DNA from: Blattamonas nauphoetae
Taxonomy: Eukaryota > Preaxostyla > Oxymonadida
Direction of reading: 5' to 3'
Length of the DNA: 64,000 nucleotides
NCBI GenBank assembly: GCA_033064195.1
Contig: JARBJD010000033.1
Location: 62,001 to 126,000 of the forward strand
The notes beneath the pieces were generated by a model that saw nothing but the letters and a program-made list of their open reading frames with translations, made no database searches and was not told where the DNA came from. The translations under genes and the position numbers were made by a program. This document shows positions 10,686 through 19,557 of this stretch, one piece after another. Each line of letters starts with the position of its first letter. Within the stretch, counting starts at the first letter, position 1.

Positions 10686-11574
10686 CAGTCACGGACAAAA
10701 GTAAGTGGTCACCCCTTCCTGCATTTATGAACAGATGATTTTTCACACTTTTTTCGTAAACACTTCACATCACTGAAAGACGGAACTTTTTCAAATATAA
10801 AACAAGAATAGTGTGGTGAAGTGGAAATCAAGAGATTTGACTGATGTGCCCTGGGAGGCACTTTTGATTGCGGATGTCACAATATGTCTCCTCTTCCAAG
10901 AAGAGGAGATGTGACCTGTATAGTCTGTTCCTCCACTGAGAGCTCTCAACTTCCACTCCTCGCAGAGATACTGGACGATCCGCGACGAAAAAGTGTGTTT
11001 TCTCTCTTCTTCATCCCTCTTCAGCCAGCTTTGGAAAGACATCAAACGCTCTCTCTGATGATGTTATTGAGTATTCTCACTTTCTCTCAATTGTAAAGAC
11101 CTGCTGTAGAGAACATGAGATTCGCACATTTTCTCCCACATTTTTTCACACCACAATTGTCAGCTCTCGATCGAACAAGGAGAGAAAAAGCATTCTGACC
11201 ACAAGTTAAAGAGGTTGGAAGAGTTGCACGGTTGTCAGAAGAGGGATGAAGAAGAGAGAAAACACACTTTTTCGTCGCGGATCGTCCAGTATCTCTGCGA
11301 GGAGTGGAAGTTGAGAGCTCTCAGTGGAGGAACAGACTATACAGGTCACATCTCCTCTTCTTGGAAGAGGAGACATATTGTGACATCCGCAATCAAAAGT
11401 GCCTCCCAGGGCACATCAGTCAAATCTCTTGATTTCCACTTCACCACACTATTCTTGTTTTATATTTGAAAAAGTTCCGTCTTTCAGTGATGTGAAGTGT
11501 TTACGAAAAAAGTGTGAAAAATCATCTGTTCATAAATGCAGGAAGGGGTGACCACTTACTTTTGTCCGTGACTG
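10686..11574. mobile_element. Element E: 889 bp with apparently perfect 337-bp inverted ends, in F4
   Basis: The left arm (10,686-11,022) and right arm (11,238-11,574) look identical in inverse, so the element would fold into a long hairpin around a loop of about 215 bp. Ends start CAGTCACGGACAAAAGTAAG. The TSD is AAG (10,683-10,685 and 11,575-11,577); removing it restores FFEDDISTGG as in F5. Each arm holds an 84-codon ORF that I read as a by-product of the repeat. Near-identity of the arms suggests a very recent insertion or arm-to-arm conversion. The left end contains the splice-like site GTAAGT. Confidence 0.85.
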
Positions 11575-11873
11575 AAGATGACATCTCGACAGGTGGCCTC
11601 ATTCAGAATTTAACGAAAGATGCCGGATCGTGGGAGGAGGATCCAGCTGTTCAAAAGCGATCCAAACAACTGCTGCTCAAACTGAGCGAAGAAGGCCTTT
11701 GGGACGAGAGCGAGCTGAACTTCCGATGTCGCTGTTATTATCGCAAAGAAAGGCGGGTTGTCTTCATTGGAGCACAGTTGATCCAGAGGTTTGGGGGGAA
11801 TACTCCGTTCTTTGTGGAATAAGAGAACTTACACTTCCTTTTTCCACTTCAATTCTACCATTTTCATTTCAAG

Positions 11874-14800
11874 ATGCTTCACAGCCCTCACTTCATTCCT
11901 TTCTCAATGGAAAGCAATTCTTCTTCAGAGCAACAGCGTTCAATCGACGATAAAGCGACTGAACAACTGATCGACAGTTTTAGAGGGTTTTTTATGGACC
12001 TGAACAAGATGAGGATCATGCCCTTTCTTCGTATTTCTAAACTAGACGCAACTCGTTCAAAGATGATGCCACAGCCATCACTGGTCTACCTTTTCTTTCA
12101 TCGTGACTTCTATTACTTTTCGTCTTCTTGTGCTCTTTGTGGTTCTCCGTCCATTTTCAGAATGATCTTCCACGAAATGGTCCAATAGTCACTGTTTGTG
12201 TTTTTCATTCCGTTTAGTGAATGTCTGATATTTCGTTTAGATTCATCTGACTGTTGAGAGTGTGCTGGAAAATCTGAACCAGTGGGATGGAACACCGAAC
12301 TTTGTAAATCTCCCAATCTGGCAGCAGATTCCGTCAGTAATTTCAGGATTTATGGAAGAGGCACAACCAAACATCGAACGCATGACACAGCTGTTGGATC
12401 GCCTCGGGCTGATTCTGAACAAGATTTTGGATGAAAACACTCCGATCAACAACCGGCGTGTCCTGTTCCAGTCCCTCCACTCTCTCTCGCGCTCCCCGTC
12501 GTGCGATCGAAATGTGAAGCGCCGTGTGGACACACTTCTGCCTCTCCTCGACGACATTTTGGACACAAATCTTGTTCTCGTCACAAAGTCCTTTCTAGAG
12601 GGCTTGGAAAGACAGAATCAGACGGTGAGGGACGAAACCACTCGATTGCAGACACTGCTTCAGCGGACAGAGCAAGAGACAGAACTATCGCTGATGGATG
12701 TCGAAGGATCATTTGATAGACCCTCCACAAAACCGGTTTAATTTATAAAACCGGCTAAATTCAGAAAAAAAAGGAATTGTCTTAATATGTCGAGCGTGAG
12801 TCTAAGTGAGGTGGATTAAAAACAAGTCACAATATATAAGCAATCTGCCTCTGATTGGGATTGTTCGGAACGTTTATTCAAAGAATGGGTCTAAAAATCA
12901 TCGTTCACTTCTATCCGATCATTATCGATAAATGATCCAAAATTTGACCGCTAACACCTCTTCTCTACCATTCGGTGAAGTTGTTAACCTGTTTTCCTGA
13001 TTCAACAACAAGTCGACGTTCACCACAAACTCAAAGTTTCGACCTGTTCGCTCTTTCTCATCATAACTTCTCGTAGACCAACTAACATCACTATACTGCG
13101 TCCCCCGTCAGTTTCATGCCGAACTCAATCGATAATGTGCACCCGGAGTCGACATCCACTCAAATCCTTCTGAAGCTGACTTGGCGCTGGACACAGGTCA
13201 GAATCTGCTGAGAGATCAACCAACAGCTTAAAAAGTTAAAGCTACCTCACAAGATGCAGAAACAGTGCAGACGAATCAACCCATTCCATTCATCCCGGCA
13301 TCTGGAATCGGATCAAAGGATCATCTCACCTCGCCAACCCAAGCGGGTATGCGTCGACACAGTGAAGAAAGGATTCGGGGGTGTTCCGGTATGCTTGTGC
13401 TTTCAATTCTTGCCTTTTAACCCATTCGTTTCATCCGATGAACTTGATTCACTTTTTCTCACCACCGACATCATCTTGTTCTTCCCGTCATCCTTGCTCG
13501 TTCTTATCTTCTCTTTTTCTCTCCGTATCATCCCTCCTCCTCGCATAGTGAGATTTTCGCCTAGACACCACTGATCGACTCGACACAAACAAGGAGTTCG
13601 AAAAGCTGAGGTGATCACTGGAACTGAACTGCCTATTCAACCATAAACCAATAATTATACTCACAATCTGCTACGGTATGCCCAGTCTCTCCATTATGTT
13701 CCCTTTTTCATGATCCTTCTCACTCTCTCAATTTATCTGAATATCGCCTTCATTCACGTTGACCATCTTTCTCGTCTGTTCCCCTCCATTCCCTCTCTCC
13801 AGAATACCCTCTCTTCCATATCTTCATCACCGCCTTCGTCTCGTTCGAAGAGGGGACCAAACGTGCGAAAGGCTTCATTAACTGCAACGGTTCCTTCGGA
13901 GGCTCAATAGAAGCGTTTCAACATCTCTCCACAATCCCCTCTAAGGTAATTCTGTTCACGGGGACAATATTCAATCCGATCACTACGCCACTCGTGTGCC
14001 TTTGAAGGATCCTGCCAGACGAGAGCCCGTATGAAAGGGATGGACTGCTCGCGGAATTCGATGTTTGTTGACGTGAGATTCTTAGATTGGGGTGATTCTC
14101 TCCATTTTTCTTCATAATTTAATCTCACGCCATCTCCTCGATTTCGTAAATTTCCCCATCATTCTCTCCTTCACATCTCTCCCAGAAAACAGACACGCAG
14201 GTCCGCATGTCGAACATGAATGACGCCTGCACACCGACAGGCCGAGATTGGATGCCGATCCCCGTCTTCAACTCCCTCAAAGTGATGAACAAGCCTCAGG
14301 ATCATCTCGGCGTCCCCACCCACATCTTCTTCTCGTACGGAAAGATGACCACATTTGCAAACATCATCAAAGAAGAGGTGTCAGAGTGAGTGAAAGATTC
14401 ACCCATTGTTTGGAATGCTTCTCATGTCATCGATCCATTACCGATTCATTTTTCTCTCTAAATACCATTGTCAACGTGTAAGAAAGAGTTTAGAAGAAGT
14501 GATAATCACACTATTGTACGAATTCTGGGCCTAGTCGAATAAAACCGGTTATTTATATTTTAGCCGGTTTTGTGGAGGGACTATGATTTGACAGTCAAAT
14601 CCGCTGCCGATGCCACAATCTTTATTCTCAACGTTCAGCCACAAGACACCATTCTCCAAACCAAACAACGTCTCGTTCCTCATCTGAATGTGTTGGTGGA
14701 ACATGTAACTTTGATTGTTGCGGCTGAAAAACTAAGCGACTCCACAACTCTGGCAGAAATCAACTTTGGAGGCAATCACGCCCTCATTGCCAACGTCGAG

Positions 14801-15052
14801 GAACCTCGAAAAGACGGGCCCATCACAATAACAATACGAGATGGGGAGAACCACGACAACCATTTGACAATCTCGCCGTTCGAGACAATCAGAGAACTAC
14901 GAAAACAGGTTGCTGAAATGTTCCACTGCTCACCAAATGACATCAGACTAATTCATTTTGGTCGTGAGCTTGACCAACCAGACAGGATCATCGAGAGAGA
15001 AGGCATTCTTCAAGGTGCTGTACTGTTTTTTATTCCCAAGATTCTTGGATGA
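11874..15052 (+). CDS. Helical protein with two C-terminal ubiquitin-like domains, split by element B
   Basis: Exons 11,874-12,083, 12,161-12,193 and 12,241-12,716, then 14,587-15,052, sum to 1185 nt (395 codons). Introns are 77 and 47 nt, both GT-AG in phase 0. The start is ATG 11,874 or 11,907 (MESNSSSEQQ). The first about 230 residues are helical, with a run LLPLLDDILDTNLVLVTK and a C-terminal coiled coil. After element B come two beta-grasp ubiquitin-like units (about 240-305 and 315-390), the second with TIRELRKQVAEMF and DIRLIHFGRELD, as in ubiquitin-like proteins that act as adaptors. No terminal GG, so conjugation is unlikely. Without loss of element B the reading frame is broken or runs through its ends. 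Confidence 0.65.
12717..14583. mobile_element. Element B: 1867 bp, TAG ends, 3-bp TSD, in the Ubl gene
   Basis: The inverted ends are TAGACCCTCCACAAAACCGG (left) and TAGTCCCTCCACAAAACCGG (from the right). A second AAACCGG unit lies within 25-30 bp of each end. The TSD is TGA (12,714-12,716 and 14,584-14,586). Removing it gives EGSFDLTVKS, in frame, whereas a TA duplication would give a stop. No transposase is visible. The interior carries an exon-like sequence flanked by splice sites (14,186-14,385). The ends resemble elements A and H and, more loosely, the pogo-like element C. Confidence 0.8.
14186..14385 (+). other. Exon-like sequence inside element B, possibly captured host DNA
   Basis: An open frame with protein-like composition (GRDWMPIPVFNSLKV, HIFFSYGKMTTFANIIKEE) lies between a strong 3' splice signal (TCACATCTCTCCCAG) and a consensus 5' site (GTGAGTG). 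It looks like an internal exon of some gene, copied into the element with its splice sites. I do not recognise the protein. Confidence 0.45.
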
Positions 15053-15180
15053 ACGCTATGTCTTAAGAACTCGCTCTTCATACGTTTAACATTGCATTTC
15101 GAATCTTAATTGTGTTGATCAATCGAGGAACACTCGGAAGAGAATTGTGAAACTAGTTTGTTCTGTTTTCATCAGAATCA

Positions 15181-15199
15181 TTTTATTATGGTTCTGATC
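15181..15199 (+). promoter_or_regulatory. GGTTCTGATC promoter-like motif of F5
   Basis: TTTTATTATGGTTCTGATC ends 28 nt before the F5 ATG, matching the F4 spacing exactly. Confidence 0.55.
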
Positions 15200-15227
15200 A
15201 AATGTCATTCTGTTCTGTCATTGCTCC

Positions 15228-16268
15228 ATGACCTACAATTCAACATTCGTCTGGCACCATCGCATACCTCCCTTCACCCGAGACGAAGATACATTCAATT
15301 CCCATCAGCCATTCAACCGAGACGAGACTCATGAGTTTCTAAAAATCGAACCAGACAGCATCGACTCAGTTGAAAAAGGGTCACAACCGTTCCTATCACT
15401 TGTGGACTTCATCAAAGAAGGAAACGATGTGTCTGACGAAGCCGCCCAACACGCTTGTAAGCTGCTCGACTGGATCACACTTATGACTCTCAAGAAATTC
15501 TCTGCCTACGATGTTCTGTTAAAACTTATGCCATCACCAAATGGATCTTGTTCTAATTTCGCAGAATCCCTTGTGCTGCTCCTCACATCATCCAACGAGG
15601 AGCTTGTCCAATCGACGTTGTCGCTTCTGAATGAAGTTGTGCACCAGCTATTCCCTTCAAGCAGCTTTGATCTGATCGAGACTGGTTTCTTCTCTCTCCT
15701 CCCCCACTCCTTCTACGTCCAGGATCTCCATCTCTCGCCTCATCTCGAATTGCCTTTGACAGACGTTGTGGGAACGTTTTTGTGCTATTTGCAACCGCTC
15801 ATCAAAAGCGGAATCTGCTCACAGTGGCAGTTCTCGTCGGAGTCGTTCAACGACACATTCATCAACAAGTTCTTCAATCACGTCGAACCATTTCTGGAAT
15901 TCATCAGCAGCAAACGCCGAAGAATCACAGATTCTGAAGATTCTCGTCCATTCCCACAGATGCTTGCCCATCTCGTCGAATACTCGCCCAACCAGGAACA
16001 GATGACGCTGTTTGTGCTGTCTTCCTCGCTTGTCGTGTCATGCACTGACTGTCCTGTTTTCTTCGAAAATGACAGCTTGACTGCCGATCTTGTTCGAAAT
16101 GTGGCGAAAGGAATCAGTGAATGGCGGACTGAAGATCCAGCTGTTCTGAAGCGAGGTCGTCTGATTCAATCCAAACTTCGCGAAGAAGGATTCTCTGACG
16201 AGATCGAGCTCTTCCTCAAATGCACCAGATGGAATTGCTCGGAAAGTGTCGCTGTCTTGGTATGTTAA
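15228..16268 (+). CDS. F5: intact 346-residue member of the family
   Basis: Starts ATG 15,228 (MTYNSTFVWHH). Family landmarks in order: FLSLVDFIKEGNDVSDEAAQ near 55; LMPSPNGSCSNFAESLVLLL near 105; IETGFFSLLPHSFYVQDLHL near 150; NKFFNHVEPFLEFISSKRRR near 215, a diverged form of the usual FFRPxEPFLDFICRNRR; MTLFVLSSSLVVSCTDC near 265; EEGFSDEIELFLKCTRWN near 325. It ends SVAVLVC, shorter than F3 and F4, which continue about 20 residues. The stop codon follows a GTATGT 5' splice consensus, so the true C-terminus may lie in a further exon. Function unknown. Confidence 0.85.
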   Translation: MTYNSTFVWHHRIPPFTRDEDTFNSHQPFNRDETHEFLKIEPDSIDSVEKGSQPFLSLVDFIKEGNDVSDEAAQHACKLLDWITLMTLKKFSAYDVLLKLMPSPNGSCSNFAESLVLLLTSSNEELVQSTLSLLNEVVHQLFPSSSFDLIETGFFSLLPHSFYVQDLHLSPHLELPLTDVVGTFLCYLQPLIKSGICSQWQFSSESFNDTFINKFFNHVEPFLEFISSKRRRITDSEDSRPFPQMLAHLVEYSPNQEQMTLFVLSSSLVVSCTDCPVFFENDSLTADLVRNVAKGISEWRTEDPAVLKRGRLIQSKLREEGFSDEIELFLKCTRWNCSESVAVLVC

Positions 16269-17311
16269 TTTGCTGTTTATTTGGTGAGTTGTTGATTATT
16301 TCCTCATTTCACGTCATCGGTCATATTCATCACATAATGAGTTGAATATCACAAAATCGGTCCATCACACAGTCAAATGACATCCGTCGAAATGCTGGGA
16401 AGGAGAGGACTGGAGGGTGTTTCGGGAAGGAATGGGGAGCAAAAAATAACATTGAATTCGAAACTCTTGAGAAATGATGACGATTTCGTCTCTTCAATTG
16501 AAGATGACACATATTTCTTCACTTCATCGAAACTGACCACACGACTGAATGGGATTCGGCATGGGTTCGGCACGTATGGCACAGTTCGGAATGTATGTCT
16601 TTTTTGTTTTTCAAGCTGGATAGAAGAGTCCAAAATGCCAAAATACCACTATAGAGTGAAAAGGGCCCCTATGCATTAGATGATGTAATTTCAACAAACT
16701 TTGATTTGTACTCAGATGAGAAGTAGATAAACCAGTTCCATTCATGTTTGTCGATTTTTCGGATCTATCATCCGATTATGACACCCAACGTCAAGTTATC
16801 ACCTATACACGATGTATAAAGCAAGGATCTCGATGCGATGATTGGATACCGTGATGGGGAAGAAAAAATTGTGTAATTTGTGAAAAGAGTGATGATCTGA
16901 CTTTTCTGTCTCATTTCAGCTCCTATTCATCAAATATTTCAGAAACACCATTAAAATAGATTTTTGAGGGCGATAGAATATGTTAACACGGTGACGTGCA
17001 ACATACTCGAGTAAGAATCCCATTCCTTTTTTCTTTTTATGAATTTGGCACCGTCACTGAATGATTCTCGAATTTCTGCCGAAATAACCACTCATTGATC
17101 TCTTATTAATCAGATTTTCTTATTGTGAGAAATAAAGATGACCACAAACAAAAAGAGATGCGTTTGTCAAAGTCGATGATGTGGCCCAGATCGGGGTTGT
17201 CACTCATTTTGAATACCTGTAAAATGGTCATTCTGTACCAATCTGTTCGATTAGTTCACATTCACATCACATTCATTGATTTCTCTCTCCGTTTTAGTGA
17301 AACGTTTGTTA

Positions 17312-18946
17312 GTCACCTGAAAACCCGGTAGTAAATAACAAATTGGTAGTTTTTTTTTGTTCACAACGTTATGATTTTTCGTGAAATTTTTATGGTTGTG
17401 ATCATGCCAAAGGTTTCCTTCACACGTCACGAACTCATACGCCTCTCTCTTCGAGCCGAGTATCGCCACATACCTCACGAAGGTGAGCGATGGGCAAGAA
17501 TAGCATTTGACTTCCAAATCAAGCACAAATGTATCATTGATTCTGGACTCATTGGCAATCGGAAATTTTACAGCTCGTACCGACTCCTCAGGCGAGGGCA
17601 CGAATGTGGACGCGCTGGTCGTCCTGGAAGACTCAACCCAAGTGAAATCGATCAACTTACAACAGATATCGTTCAAAGACTTGGAAACAACGAGGTTCTT
17701 TTGATCCACGATGTCAATGCTATGGCTTGAAGCTTTTTTCCTTTTAAAGTCATGTAGGCAAACAGCATTATTCAAAGGTCTGAACGATCATACTCAGACA
17801 AGGATCCTGTTTCTCCCGATTGGGGGAGATACTTCCTCGAACATTCCCCGATCCTCCATCTCACTCGCCCAATACCACTCCCTGCGGCGCGGGCTCGACA
17901 CACGAATCAACAGATCCTCCAACCGTTCCTTCAACGTTGGAGTGATCTGAACACATACCGTCAGTACCACCCAGCGTTGATATTTAACTTGGACGAAACT
18001 TACTTTTCTTTGAAACGATCTCGCGTTCCAAACGTTGTTGCACTCAGGGAGGATGTCAATCCAATCGTCCCGGAGGCATTGGAGATGAGTGGCATTACCT
18101 TCATCCTTTTGGTAAACGCAAATGGTGGCTCATGTATTACTGTCGGGTTGATCAAAAGCGTGAACCTAGCACCAGAATGGCTCGACTTCAACACAGATCG
18201 GTTGATATACATGGCCACTGGAGGGGAGCGGCTCTCTCGAGAACTTTTCGAGACAATTTTCAGAGACGTCGTCGTGCCCGAGATAGTTTCTCGACGAGAG
18301 ATACACCATCTCGGACCAGCGCCTGCAGTCCTACAAATGGACTCAGCATCAATCCACATATCACCAGAAATACAACAGCTTGCTGCCGCGAACTGGATAG
18401 ATTTAGTATTTCCGCCATCCCACACTTCTAGTCGGATCCAGCCGTTGGATCTTTTTGTAAATAGCAACTTCAAACACACGATTCGTCGAACCTTCCCCAC
18501 TCAATTCCCGCCCACAATCGCAGAGAAACGAAAACTAGTTGGCTGTTGCATCAGAGGGGCTCTTCATGAGGCATTAAACCCCAACACAATCATCGCGTCT
18601 TTTAGGGAGTCTTCGATCTATCCACCACAGGTTCTCGAAAGAATAGCTGATCTGCCTGAAAACCCACCAGCGTGGGCGATCAATCCGAATGACAGAATCA
18701 ACGAAAACCACCCATACCGTCGTGGGCGATTCTGTCTCTACGGGAACAATCACCCCCCACCTTTCGAGCTGAACGATATTTGTCAACTCCGTATGATACC
18801 CGATGACGACAGTGACTCAGACAACTAACATTCTGTTTATGTTTTTATTCGTCTCAGTTTATGAACTTCGTTTTGTTCGTTTTCAAAAAAAGAGGTGGGT
18901 CAAAAAAACTACCAATTTGTTATTTACTACCGGGTTTTCAGGTGAC
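17312..18946 (+). mobile_element. Element C: complete pogo-like DNA transposon
   Basis: The two inverted ends are identical over 45 bp (GTCACCTGAAAACCCGGTAG onward). TA flanks both sides (17,310-17,311 and 18,947-18,948), the usual Tc1/mariner-pogo target. It contains one transposase gene with an apparently whole reading frame. Identical ends and an open transposase point to recent movement. It lies inside element D. Confidence 0.88.
17371..18828 (+). CDS. DDE transposase (pogo/Tigger type), one 45-nt intron
   Basis: Exons are 17,371-17,712 and 17,758-18,828. Two stops between them lie in a 45-nt in-frame GT-AG intron with a pyrimidine tract, leaving about 470 residues. Possible starts are 17,371, 17,392 or 17,404 (MPKVSFTRHEL). 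The N-terminal part holds a GRPGRLNPSEIDQL segment like the helix-turn-helix linker of pogo transposases. The catalytic core follows: first Asp in IFNLDETYFSL, second in LQMDSASIHIS, then PPSHTSSRIQPLDLFV with the third Asp, the DDE_1 layout seen in pogo, Tigger and CENP-B relatives. It cuts and pastes DNA at TA sites. I see no lesion. Confidence 0.85.
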
Positions 18947-19202
18947 TAGTTGAAGTCGAAGGATCAATGGGAAAAAAAGAAAAAAGTCGACTTGACACTC
19001 TTCCCGACACTTGGCCAGTCATTGGAAACTCGTGACATACAAACCGAACTTTACCATACATACCGAACCCATGCCTGGGATTCTGGAGACGATTGCTTCT
19101 TCTTTCTCGGTACACCTTTTTTTCACTCTCCTCCCAACAGCCTTTTACGAACAAGAAGTGCATGGTAGTGATGTGGGAAATGAGAGATCACAGCATCATT
19201 GA

Positions 19203-19557
19203 GCCATGGAAGAAGGAGGAATTAACATTCCGAGAATGGATCGCACAAACAGAACAAGTACCTCGAGATGAAGGAAACGAATGAAGACATTTTGGGAGCA
19301 ACGACAAATCAAATGACAACGAGAAGAAAAAGGATGAAGGAAGGGTTGGTCGTGTGAGATGAGGTGACGTGAAACGAAGATCATCTCCACTGCCGACTGG
19401 TGAAGTGTGTCGGCGAGTGTGGTGAATAGTTGTGTGTGAGTGAGGTGGGAAACAAAATGGAGTCTCCTCAGAATGACATGGATGGGGATGAGGAGAGAAG
19501 AACAGCGAGTGTGAGTGAAGTGAATCAAAACATGAGTTGAACGTGGGAATGGGTGTC
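19203..19557. other. Intergenic, 3' flank of the first surface gene
   Basis: Purine-rich on the plus strand with repeated GTGAG and GTGTGAG runs. No gene, RNA or element boundary that I can support. The last bases form the 3' flank of the minus-strand gene that ends at 19,558. Confidence 0.5.

Larger units (their letters stand above)
9008..11822 (+). pseudogene. F4: family gene carrying two transposons, frame otherwise whole
   Basis: Segments 9008-9114, 9979-10685 and 11578-11822 total 1059 nt, exactly 353 codons, and read MGNNSNSDQRNSI through SLVDFIRKGNK, FFRPVEPFLDFICRNRRQI and EEGLWDESELNFRCRC to GGNTPFFVE. Element J splits it after QPYY, element E after HFFE. Both joins are in frame with one TSD copy, and the parts align with F5 along their length. 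No other lesion is visible. If J is not removed from RNA, translation stops within five codons of its left end. Element E alone could be spliced in frame (see findings). Confidence 0.75.
16558..19075. mobile_element. Element D: 8-bp-TSD element hosting a pogo-like transposon
   Basis: TGGGATTC flanks it (16,550-16,557 and 19,076-19,083). Inverted ends of about 42 bp start GGCATGGGTTCGG and continue with about 80% identity to GTATGTC. Without the nested element C it is about 0.88 kb and has no ORF of its own, so it is non-autonomous. An 8-bp TSD fits hAT, but the ends lack CAGGG, so the class stays open. Confidence 0.75.
16377..19202 (+). pseudogene. F6: family fragment split by element D
   Basis: The right-hand piece (19,084-19,165) encodes LFFTLLPTAFYEQEVHG, the family segment LPHEFYEHEMH. 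The left piece (16,377-16,549) is open from ATG but does not resemble the family. With one copy of the 8-bp TSD the two join in frame (LTTRLNG to ILETIASSF). There is no hallmark FFRP segment and the frame stops at 19,202, so this is a short remnant or a chimaera. Confidence 0.5.

Noticed and set aside
10791-11469. Two 84-codon ORFs with the same sequence on opposite strands
   Set aside because: They are the two arms of element E. The identity comes from the inverted repeat, not from a conserved protein.
12714-14586. TA target duplication (mariner type) for elements A and B
   Set aside because: It would leave a stop codon at each join. A 3-bp duplication restores the frame in both cases, so that reading is preferred.
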